From positions 3,333,057 to 3,397,056 of the forward strand of contig NZ_KI421507.1 of assembly GCF_000473205.1 (NCBI RefSeq): DNA of 64,000 nucleotides, written 5' to 3'. Each line of letters opens with the position of its first letter. The first letter of the stretch is position 1. Below are positions 8,605 through 15,868 of the stretch, in pieces. The translations under genes and the position numbers were made by a program. The stretch is from Pseudophaeobacter arcticus DSM 23566 (lineage in GTDB: Bacteria > Pseudomonadota > Alphaproteobacteria > Rhodobacterales > Rhodobacteraceae). Below the pieces are notes generated by a model that was not told where the DNA came from, ran no database searches, and was given only the letters and a program-made list of their open reading frames with translations.

Positions 8605-11445
8605 ATGACGTTCCAGCAACCCCGGGTGGAGACATCCCCCAAGGTATCAGACGAGATCCGCCAGACCACCTGCTACATGTGTGCATGCCGCTGTGGCATC
8701 AACGTACATATGAAGACCAATGAGGACGGCAAGAAAGAGGTCGCCTATATCGAAGGCAACCGCGATCACCCGGTCAACAAGGGCGTGCTCTGCGCCAAGG
8801 GCTCTGCCGGCATCATGCAGGTCAATGCGCCTTCACGGCTCAAGGCGCCGCTGAAACGCGTTGGCCCCCGTGGGTCTGGCGAGTTTGAGGAAATCTCCTG
8901 GGACGAGGCGCTGGAAATCGCCGCTGGCTGGCTGGAACCAATCCGCCAAGATGATCCCTCCAAGCTGGCCTTTTTTACTGGCCGGGATCAGTCGCAGTCT
9001 TTCACCGGCTTCTGGGCGCAGAACTTTGGCACCTGCAACTACGCGGCGCATGGCGGCTTTTGCTCGGTCAATATGGCGACGGCCGGCATCTATACCATGG
9101 GCGGCGCCTTTTGGGAGTTCGGCCAGCCCGACTGGGACCACACCAAATTGTTCATGCTGTTTGGCGTGGCAGAAGATCACGACAGCAACCCGATCAAAAT
9201 GGGCCTCGGCAAGATCAAGGCCCGCGGCGCGCGGGTGATCGGCGTCAATCCAATCCGCTCAGGCTATAACGCCATCGCAGATGACTGGGTTGGCATCACC
9301 CCCGGCACCGACGGGCTGTTCATTCTGGCGCTGGTGCATGAGCTGATGAAGGCCGGCAAGATCGATCTCGATTACCTCAGCCGCTACACCAATGCGCCGG
9401 TGCTGGTGAACCAGGACCCCAATTCACCAGACAAGGGCCTGTTCCTGCGCGACGACCACGGCACCCCGCTGGTGATCAACCGCAAGTCCGGCAAACTGGC
9501 CCCTTTTGACATGCACGGCGTGCGCCCCGACCTGGGCGGCAGTTTCAAGATGGGTGATGTCACCCATGTCTCGGTCTTCCAACTGATGGCCCAGCGTTAC
9601 CTGAAAGACAAATACGCCCCCGAAGCCGTGGCCGAGCGCTGCGGCATCCCGGCCAAACGCATCCGTGCCATCGCCGCCGAACTGGCCCGCGTCGCCTTTG
9701 ACGAAGCCTTTGAACTGGACCAGGAATGGACAGATTTTCGCGGCGAAAAACACGACAAAATGATCGGCCGCCCCGTGGCCATGCACGCCATGCGCGGTGT
9801 CTCAGCCCATGCCAACGGCTTTCAGACCTGCCGCGCCCTGCATGTCTTGCAGATCCTGCTTGGCACGGTCGAGGCCCCCGGTGGTTTCCGCTTCAAACCG
9901 CGCTATCCCAAACCGGTAGAGGCCCACCCAGCCCCCCATTGTCGTGTCACCCCCAACAAACCGCTGGATGGCCCGCACCTGGGCTTTGTGCATGGCCCCG
10001 AGCATCTGGCGCTGAAAAGTGATGGCAGCCCGGCGCGCATCGATAAGGCCTTCACCTGGGAAAACCCGATGTCCAGCCACGGGCTGATGCATATGGTGAT
10101 CTCCAACGCCCATGCAGGCGACCCCTACAAGATCGACACATTGTTCATGTATATGGCCAATATGTCGTGGAACTCCTCGATGAACACTGGCGGCGTGATC
10201 GAGATGCTGACAGACAAGGACGCCGACGGCGACTACAAGATCCCCCGCATTATCTATTCCGATGCCTATTCTTCGGAAATGGTGGCCTATGCCGATCTGA
10301 TCCTGCCCGATACCACCTATCTTGAACGCTATGACTGTATTTCCATGCTGGACCGCCCGATCTGCGAAGCCGACGGCGCCGCCGACGCGATCCGCTGGCC
10401 AGTGATCGAACCCGACCGGGATGTACGGGGGTTTCAGACCGTTTTGGTGCAATTGGCCAACAAAATGAAACTGCCCGGCTTTACCCATGAGGACGGCAGC
10501 GCCAAATGGCAGGACTACGCCGACTATATCATCAACCACGAGCGTAAACCCGGCATCGGCCCGCTGGCAGGTTTTCGAGGCCCCGATGGCGACAAATCCG
10601 GACGCGGTGCGCCAAACCCGCAGCAGCTGGACAAATATATCAAAAACGGCGGCTTCTTTGTCGAACATATCCCCACCGAGGCCAGCTACTTCAAGCCCTG
10701 GAACATGGCCTATCAGGACTGGGCGGTGGGAATGGGCCTCTATGACAGCCCGCAGCCCTATCTGTTTCAACTCTATGTGGAGCCGATGCGCAAATTCCAG
10801 CTGGCCGCCGAAGGCCACGGTGAACGCCAGCCCCCGGAACACCTGCGTCAGCGCATCAAAGACACCATGGACCCGCTGCCGATCTGGTATCAGACCGACC
10901 AGCAGGGCAACGAGGGTTTCACCGTCAACGCTCTGACCCAACGCCCCATGGCGATGTACCACTCCTGGGGCAGTCAAAACGCCTGGCTCCGCCAGCTGCA
11001 TGGACACAACCCGCTCTATATGCCGACAAAACTGATGCGGCAGCACGATTTGGCGGATGGCGACTGGGCCCGCATCTCCTCTCCCCATGGTGAAATCACT
11101 GTGCCGGTGATGGAAATGGCCGCGCTCAATGACAACACGGTCTGGACCTGGAACGCCATCGGCAAACGCAAAGGCACCTGGGGTCTGCAGGAAGACGCCC
11201 CCGAGGCGACCAAGGGTTTCCTGCTAAATCATCTGATCCACGAGCTCATGCCCGCCAAAGGCGACGGGCTGCGCTGGGCCAACAGCGACCCTATTACCGG
11301 TCAGGCCGCTTGGTTCGACCTCAAGGTGAAAATCGAAAAAGCCGGCGCGCCACAGGATTTCACCGAAAGCCAGCCGACACTGGCGTCGATCAAGTCTCCT
11401 GTCGGCACCGGCCCCAAAAATCTGGCCTGGAAGGTGGGAAAATGA
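8605..11445 (+). CDS. soeA: Sulfite dehydrogenase SoeA, molybdopterin catalytic subunit
   Basis: A 946-residue member of the DMSO-reductase superfamily. The N-terminal [4Fe-4S] site has Cys23, Cys26, Cys30 and Cys63. The molybdopterin oxidoreductase domain follows, with Cys153 (G-G-F-C-S-V-N) as candidate molybdenum ligand. A dinucleotide-binding domain closes the protein (about 820-946). No twin-arginine signal is present, in keeping with the cytoplasm-facing SoeABC enzyme that oxidises sulfite to sulfate and passes electrons to quinone. Subunit order with the next two genes (catalytic, Fe-S, membrane anchor) and the neighbouring xsc separate it from polysulfide or tetrathionate reductases, which share the fold. 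Start has GGGAGG at 8594. Confidence 0.88.
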   Translation: MTFQQPRVETSPKVSDEIRQTTCYMCACRCGINVHMKTNEDGKKEVAYIEGNRDHPVNKGVLCAKGSAGIMQVNAPSRLKAPLKRVGPRGSGEFEEISWDEALEIAAGWLEPIRQDDPSKLAFFTGRDQSQSFTGFWAQNFGTCNYAAHGGFCSVNMATAGIYTMGGAFWEFGQPDWDHTKLFMLFGVAEDHDSNPIKMGLGKIKARGARVIGVNPIRSGYNAIADDWVGITPGTDGLFILALVHELMKAGKIDLDYLSRYTNAPVLVNQDPNSPDKGLFLRDDHGTPLVINRKSGKLAPFDMHGVRPDLGGSFKMGDVTHVSVFQLMAQRYLKDKYAPEAVAERCGIPAKRIRAIAAELARVAFDEAFELDQEWTDFRGEKHDKMIGRPVAMHAMRGVSAHANGFQTCRALHVLQILLGTVEAPGGFRFKPRYPKPVEAHPAPHCRVTPNKPLDGPHLGFVHGPEHLALKSDGSPARIDKAFTWENPMSSHGLMHMVISNAHAGDPYKIDTLFMYMANMSWNSSMNTGGVIEMLTDKDADGDYKIPRIIYSDAYSSEMVAYADLILPDTTYLERYDCISMLDRPICEADGAADAIRWPVIEPDRDVRGFQTVLVQLANKMKLPGFTHEDGSAKWQDYADYIINHERKPGIGPLAGFRGPDGDKSGRGAPNPQQLDKYIKNGGFFVEHIPTEASYFKPWNMAYQDWAVGMGLYDSPQPYLFQLYVEPMRKFQLAAEGHGERQPPEHLRQRIKDTMDPLPIWYQTDQQGNEGFTVNALTQRPMAMYHSWGSQNAWLRQLHGHNPLYMPTKLMRQHDLADGDWARISSPHGEITVPVMEMAALNDNTVWTWNAIGKRKGTWGLQEDAPEATKGFLLNHLIHELMPAKGDGLRWANSDPITGQAAWFDLKVKIEKAGAPQDFTESQPTLASIKSPVGTGPKNLAWKVGK

Positions 11446-11461
11446 CCAAGCTCTTTCTCTG

Positions 11462-11541
11462 GCTCCCCGCCGCTTCATTTGGCCCCAAATATCCCGGGGT
11501 CCGGGGCAGCGCCCCGGTCCGTCCCAGCCCAAAACCGGAGG
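11462..11541. repeat. GC hairpin element in the soeA-soeB spacer
   Basis: The 105-bp spacer contains the motif CCCCAAATATCCCGGG followed by a strong stem, CCGGGG-CAGCG-CCCCGG (about 11499-11515), and then the soeB ribosome site GGAGG at 11537. It has no T-tract. I recall this AATATCCCGGGG hairpin as common between genes in Rhodobacteraceae. It may modulate or process the soe message. Confidence 0.5.
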
Positions 11542-11550
11542 CCTGTTCTG

Positions 11551-12381
11551 ATGACTGAACTCCCGACCACGACCAGCCGCAAGATGGGCCTGGTCATCGA
11601 CCTGGATACCTGCGTTGGCTGCCATGCCTGTGTGATCTCCTGTAAAGGCTGGAACACCGAAAACTATGGCGCGCCGCTGTCAGATCAGGATGCCTATGGC
11701 GCCGCACCTGTCGGCACCTTCCTCAACCGGGTTCACAGTTTCGAGGTGCAGCCCGCTGCCACAGCGGCGCAGCCCGCCCCGGCAGCGCAGCTGATCCATT
11801 TCCCCAAATCCTGCCTGCACTGCGAAGACGCCCCCTGCGTCACCGTCTGCCCCACCGGCGCCAGCTACAAACGGGTTGAGGACGGCATTGTACTGGTCAA
11901 TGAAAGTGACTGCATCGGCTGTGGGCTTTGCGCCTGGTCCTGCCCCTATGGCGCCCGCGAGCTGGATCTGGCCGAAGGTGTGATGAAGAAATGCACCCTT
12001 TGCGTCGATCGGATTTACAATGAAAACCTGCCGGAAGTGGACCGTGTCCCCTCCTGTGTGCGCACCTGCCCTGCCGGGGCACGCCACTTTGGGGATCTTG
12101 GTGACCCAGACAGCGCGGTCAGCCAGTTGGTGGTTGAGCGCGGCGGCATGGATCTGATGCCCGAGATGGGCACCAAGCCGGTAAACAAATACCTGCCGCC
12201 GCGCCCCAAAGACAAACTGGAAGAGCAGATAGATATTCTGGCACCGCTGCTGGCGCCAGTCACTGAAACCCCCGGCGGCTTCCTTGGCTGGCTCGACAAG
12301 GCCCTCGACAAACTGCCCGGTGAATCATCCAGTCAGTCTTCTGGCCAGTCTCCAGACCAGTCTTCAGGAGGGATCGCCTGA
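11551..12381 (+). CDS. soeB: Sulfite dehydrogenase SoeB, iron-sulfur subunit
   Basis: A 276-residue ferredoxin-like electron-transfer subunit with four cysteine clusters: C-V-G-C-H-A-C-V-I-S-C, C-L-H-C-E-D-A-P-C-V-T-V-C-P, C-I-G-C-G-L-C-A-W-S-C-P and C-T-L-C followed by C-V-R-T-C-P. These should bind four [4Fe-4S] centres linking SoeA to the membrane subunit. The start at 11551 is chosen because it has GGAGG nine bases upstream and begins just before the first cluster; an upstream in-frame extension to 11479 would translate the hairpin spacer. The C-terminal tail holds S/Q-rich short repeats (S-S-Q-S-S-G-Q-S). It overlaps soeC by one base. Confidence 0.9.
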   Translation: MTELPTTTSRKMGLVIDLDTCVGCHACVISCKGWNTENYGAPLSDQDAYGAAPVGTFLNRVHSFEVQPAATAAQPAPAAQLIHFPKSCLHCEDAPCVTVCPTGASYKRVEDGIVLVNESDCIGCGLCAWSCPYGARELDLAEGVMKKCTLCVDRIYNENLPEVDRVPSCVRTCPAGARHFGDLGDPDSAVSQLVVERGGMDLMPEMGTKPVNKYLPPRPKDKLEEQIDILAPLLAPVTETPGGFLGWLDKALDKLPGESSSQSSGQSPDQSSGGIA

Positions 12382-13271
12382 TGCATCCAGCACCATCCGT
12401 CATTCTCTTTACCACCCTCTCTGGGCTTGGCTTTGGACTGCTGGCCTTTCTCGGCCTCGGCTATCCAGGCGTCACTGGCTGGGTGGCCTTTGTCTTCTAC
12501 GCCATTGCCTACGGGCTGGCAGTTGGCGGCTTGCTGGCCTCGACCTTCCACCTTGGCCACCCGGAACGCGCGCTCAAGGCCTTTAGCCAATGGCGCACAA
12601 GCTGGCTCAGCCGCGAAGGCATATGCGCCGTGGCGGCGCTGCTGGTGATGGGGCTCTATGCCATTGGTGCTGTCTTTTTTGAAAACCTCTGGCCTGTTCT
12701 GGGCATGATCGGCGCGGGGCTCAGCCTCGGCACGGTCTTTACCACCTCAATGATCTACACCCAGCTCAAGACCATTCCACGTTGGAACATGCCGCTGACT
12801 CCGGTGATGTTCCTCAGCTTTTCCCTAGCCGGAGGTGCCCTGCTGGCCGGGCAAGAGAGCCTCGCCACCTGGCTCTTGCTGGCGGCCGCAGCGGTACAGC
12901 TGGCCTACTGGTGGCAGGGCGACAAGGCCTTTGCCGCCTCCGGCACCACCATGGCCAGTGCCACCGGTCTGGGCGCCGAGGGGGCCACTGTGCGCGCCTT
13001 TGAGCCACCCCATACCGGCAGCAACTACCTGTTGCGGGAATTTGTGCATGTGGTGGGGCGCAGACACGCGCAAAAGCTGCGGGCCATAGCGTTGATCCTG
13101 GGCTTTGCCCTGCCTGTTCTGTTCCTGGTGCTGCCAGTGGACTCCAGCCTGGTCAAACATCTGCTGGCCGCCTTTGCTGTGCTGTCACATATGGCTGGGA
13201 TTGCCGTCTCACGCTGGCTGTTCTTTGCCCAGGCGGAACATGTGGTGGGACTGTACTACGGCAAGCGCTGA
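12381..13271 (+). CDS. soeC: Sulfite dehydrogenase SoeC, membrane anchor (DmsC/NrfD type)
   Basis: 296 residues, about eight transmembrane helices, of the DmsC-like anchor family. The N-terminal half carries S-T-F-H-L-G-H-P-E-R-A-L-K-A, a stretch well conserved in DmsC/SoeC proteins. It should anchor SoeAB on the cytoplasmic face and pass sulfite electrons to the quinone pool. The start overlaps the soeB stop by one base (TGATG), and a good intrinsic terminator follows at 13295, so this is the last gene of the sulfonate operon. Confidence 0.88.
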   Translation: MHPAPSVILFTTLSGLGFGLLAFLGLGYPGVTGWVAFVFYAIAYGLAVGGLLASTFHLGHPERALKAFSQWRTSWLSREGICAVAALLVMGLYAIGAVFFENLWPVLGMIGAGLSLGTVFTTSMIYTQLKTIPRWNMPLTPVMFLSFSLAGGALLAGQESLATWLLLAAAAVQLAYWWQGDKAFAASGTTMASATGLGAEGATVRAFEPPHTGSNYLLREFVHVVGRRHAQKLRAIALILGFALPVLFLVLPVDSSLVKHLLAAFAVLSHMAGIAVSRWLFFAQAEHVVGLYYGKR

Positions 13272-13294
13272 GCCGCAAAAAACCGCCGCCACAT

Positions 13295-13322
13295 AAAAAG
13301 CGCTCATCCGGGGCGCTTTTTT
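13295..13322 (+). terminator. Intrinsic terminator after soeC
   Basis: AAAAAGCGC (13295-13303) pairs with GCGCTTTTT (13313-13321) around a 9-base loop, giving a stem that ends in a run of six T. It lies 24 bp after the soeC stop and just before the ECF41 promoter. Confidence 0.85.
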
Positions 13323-13332
13323 AGTCTGCCCG

Positions 13333-13359
13333 TGTCACAGCCCCCAGTGCTGCCTCGTC
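13333..13359 (+). promoter_or_regulatory. ECF41-type promoter
   Basis: TGTCACA (13333-13339), a 16-bp spacer and CGTC (13356-13359). This matches the known ECF41 promoter signature (TGTCACA at -35, CGTC at -10) and stands 32 bp before the start of the CMD gene that forms an operon with the ECF41 sigma gene. Autoregulation is the expected consequence. Confidence 0.85.
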
Positions 13360-13391
13360 CTGTTTGCATGCCGTCAAAACAGGAGACACCC

Positions 13392-13853
13392 ATGACAGCC
13401 CGTATCGACCAGTTCGCCGCCGCCCCCGACCTGATGAAATCCATGCTCGCGATGGAGGAAACAATTGTCGGCAGCGGGTTGGAACATAGCCTGATTGAGC
13501 TGGTGAAACTGCGCGCCTCGCAGATCAACCACTGCGCCTTTTGCATCCACATGCACACGCATGACGCCCGCGCCAACGGAGAAAGCGACACCCGAATGCA
13601 TCTGCTGCACGCCTGGCAGGAGTCCTCGCTGTTCACCCCCCGCGAGCGCGCCGCCCTGGGCTGGACCGAATGCCTGACCGAAGTGGCAACCCGCGGCGCC
13701 CCAGACAGCGCCTATGCGGCCCTGGCCGCGCAGTTTGATCGCCGCGAACAAGTGGCCGTGACATTGTTGATCACCACGATCAATGCCTGGAACCGGCTTG
13801 CCATTGGTTTTGCCATGCCACATCCTGTCGATCAGGAGGCAGCTACCGCGTGA
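13392..13853 (+). CDS. Carboxymuconolactone-decarboxylase/AhpD-like protein, ECF41 partner
   Basis: A 153-residue CMD-family protein with the redox motif C-A-F-C (Cys48, Cys51) followed by His55, as in AhpD-type peroxidases and disulfide reductases. The start at 13392 has AGGAG at 13382; the longer in-frame form from 13332 would begin inside the promoter and is rejected. Its stop overlaps the start of the sigma gene (GTGA). CMD or other oxidoreductase genes are the usual direct targets of ECF41 sigma factors, so this protein probably acts in the same, still undefined, redox or metabolite stress response. The substrate is unknown. Confidence 0.9.
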   Translation: MTARIDQFAAAPDLMKSMLAMEETIVGSGLEHSLIELVKLRASQINHCAFCIHMHTHDARANGESDTRMHLLHAWQESSLFTPRERAALGWTECLTEVATRGAPDSAYAALAAQFDRREQVAVTLLITTINAWNRLAIGFAMPHPVDQEAATA

Positions 13854-14731
13854 CACATCAGGCAACTGATCCAGAAACAGAGGTGTTTCTACAGATGCGG
13901 CCGCGCTTGTTTGCGGCCGCCTATCGGATGCTGGGCAGTGTCAGCGATGCTGAAGACATCCTGCAAGAGGCCTATCTGCGCTGGCAGAGAGCCGACCGCT
14001 CACTGGTACAAGCGCCCGCTGGCTACCTGATACGGATCACCACCCGGCTGTGTCTGGATCAGATCAAATCCGCACGTGTGCGGCGCGAAACCTATCCCGG
14101 GGAATGGTTGCCCGAACCGGTGCTGACCGAGGACCCAACCGCGCTGCTGGATCAGGATGTCACCGTGGCCCTGCTGCTGGCGCTGGAACGGCTGTCACCG
14201 CTGGAGCGCGCAGCGTTTTTGCTGCATGATATCTTTGATGGCGCCTATGCCGATATAGCCGCAACATTGAATCGCTCTCCCGAGGCCTGCCGCCAACTGG
14301 CCGCGCGGGCGCGGCGTAAAGTACAGCAGCTATCGCCAAAGGCACCAGAACCAAGCCAACACGGCATGGTGCTTGCCGAGGCCTTTTTTCGGGCCTCCAA
14401 GACGGGCGACACCGCTGCATTAAGCCAACTTCTCGCTCAGGACGTCGTGCTGATCTCGGATGGCGGAGGCAAGGCTACCGCCGCGCTCAATCCGATCTAC
14501 GGGGTGGACCGGGTGGCGCGGCTGCTGGACGGGGTGGCGCGCAAAGCCGGGCGCAGACTGCCGGCCAACTGGCGGCTTTGTCGGCTCAACAGATTGCCAG
14601 CCGTGTTGTCCCGGGCAGAGGACGGAGTGCTTGAAACGGCGGCGATTGAAATCCAGGACGGCCGGATCACGCGCATCTATGTGACCCGCAACCCAGACAA
14701 GACCCGGCATCTGGAGATGGCATTGGTCTAA
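13850..14731 (+). CDS. ECF41-family RNA polymerase sigma factor
   Basis: 293 residues: sigma region 2 (about 10-75), region 4 (about 105-160, with N-R-S-P-E-A-C-R-Q-L-A-A-R-A-R), then a SnoaL/NTF2-like C-terminal extension of about 125 residues. Three group-specific signs are visible: W-L-P-E-P in the region 2-4 linker (87-91), D-G-G-G-K (204-208) in the extension and N-P-D-K near the C-terminus. In ECF41 proteins the extension replaces an anti-sigma factor and tunes activity in cis. GTG start, overlapping the CMD stop. No anti-sigma gene is present, as expected for the group. Confidence 0.93.
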   Translation: MTHQATDPETEVFLQMRPRLFAAAYRMLGSVSDAEDILQEAYLRWQRADRSLVQAPAGYLIRITTRLCLDQIKSARVRRETYPGEWLPEPVLTEDPTALLDQDVTVALLLALERLSPLERAAFLLHDIFDGAYADIAATLNRSPEACRQLAARARRKVQQLSPKAPEPSQHGMVLAEAFFRASKTGDTAALSQLLAQDVVLISDGGGKATAALNPIYGVDRVARLLDGVARKAGRRLPANWRLCRLNRLPAVLSRAEDGVLETAAIEIQDGRITRIYVTRNPDKTRHLEMALV

Positions 14732-14802
14732 CAAAACGGGTCCAAGCACATGGCGGCAGGTTTGACCCGGAATATTTTTGGGAAAGGTGAAGGCGAAAAG
14801 AA

Positions 14803-14829
14803 AAAGCCCCGCATCTGCTGCAGGGCTTT
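14803..14829 (-). terminator. Intrinsic terminator for dapA
   Basis: AAAGCCC (14803-14809) pairs with GGGCTTT (14823-14829). On the minus strand the stem runs into TTTTTCTTTT. It lies 28 bp after the dapA stop in the convergent interval with the sigma gene. Confidence 0.75.
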
Positions 14830-14856
14830 GTCAAGATCAGTTCAACAAAGGTATTT

Positions 14857-15729
14857 CTACAGAAGACCCGCATGCGCCATGGCAGCGTCAATGGCAGCCT
14901 TGGTGCTGTCCTCCAGGCCCGTCAGCGGAGAGCGGACCTCGTCAGAACACAGGCCCAGCTTGCTGAGCCCGTATTTGGCGCCGACCAGACCTGGCTCGAT
15001 AAAGATCGCCTCGTGCAGGGGCATCAGTTTGTCCTGATACGCCAGCGCTTTGGCGTAGTCGCCCGCAAGAGTTGCCGCCTGGAATTCAGCGCAGAGTTTT
15101 GGCGCAATATTTGCCGTCACCGAGATGCAGCCAACACCACCGTGGGCGTTAAAGCCCAGAGCGGTGGCGTCTTCACCGGAGAGCTGCACAAAATCGGTAC
15201 CACAGCTGGCACGCTGCTGGCTGACACGGGCGATATCGCCGGTGGCATCCTTGACGCCAATGATGCGCGGAAGTTTGGCCAGTTCTGCCATGGTGGCAGG
15301 CGTCATGTCGACGATCGAGCGACCGGGAATATTATAAATGATGATCGGCACATCGGCGCAGTCATGGGCCGCCTGGAAATGCGCCAGCAAACCGCGCTGT
15401 GTCGGTTTGTTGTAGTAGGGGGTCACCACCAAAGCGGCATCGGCGCCGACCTTCTGGGCAAACTCGACAAAACGAATCGTCTCGACCGTGTTATTGGACC
15501 CGGCACCGGCAATCACCGGCACACGCCCCGCTGCGGCTTTGACCACCTCGGCAATCACCGCTTCGTGTTCCTCGTGGGTGAGGGTAGGGCTTTCGCCGGT
15601 GGTGCCAACCGGCACCAAACCGCTTGAACCTTCGGCAATGTGCCAATCGACCAAGCGTTTAAGCGCATCCAGATCCAACGCGCCGTTTTGAAACGGGGTG
15701 ACGAGGGCTGGCATAGAGCCTTTAAACAT
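14857..15729 (-). CDS. dapA: 4-hydroxy-tetrahydrodipicolinate synthase
   Basis: A 290-residue TIM-barrel aldolase that condenses pyruvate with aspartate semialdehyde in lysine and diaminopimelate synthesis. Diagnostic parts are P-A-L-V-T-P-F near the N-terminus, [18 protein letters not shown] (catalytic tyrosine), Y-N-I-P-G-R and [10 protein letters not shown] with the Schiff-base lysine. Length is normal for the family. The start ATG at 15729 has GGGAG upstream. Cytoplasmic, housekeeping; divergent from the lytic transglycosylase gene. Confidence 0.95.
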   Translation of the reverse strand: MFKGSMPALVTPFQNGALDLDALKRLVDWHIAEGSSGLVPVGTTGESPTLTHEEHEAVIAEVVKAAAGRVPVIAGAGSNNTVETIRFVEFAQKVGADAALVVTPYYNKPTQRGLLAHFQAAHDCADVPIIIYNIPGRSIVDMTPATMAELAKLPRIIGVKDATGDIARVSQQRASCGTDFVQLSGEDATALGFNAHGGVGCISVTANIAPKLCAEFQAATLAGDYAKALAYQDKLMPLHEAIFIEPGLVGAKYGLSKLGLCSDEVRSPLTGLEDSTKAAIDAAMAHAGLL

Positions 15730-15868
15730 GGGTGCGCTCCCTTAGCTGATGGTCGTGACAGGCGGAGGCCCGCCTTCATTGTGGACATGACCAGATTTTG
15801 TGTTGATACCGGCCATTCTCGGATTATCGTCAATGGCTCTATCCCCGGATCCACTATAAAAGCAAGCC

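Noticed and set aside
9802..11088. 428-codon open frame antisense to soeA
   Set aside because: Composition follows codon mirroring of soeA; no family features and no start signals.
8605..13271. Reading soeABC as tetrathionate, polysulfide or DMSO reductase
   Set aside because: The fold is shared, but the absence of a Tat signal on the catalytic subunit and the position in an xsc/sulfite-exporter operon favour sulfite oxidation.
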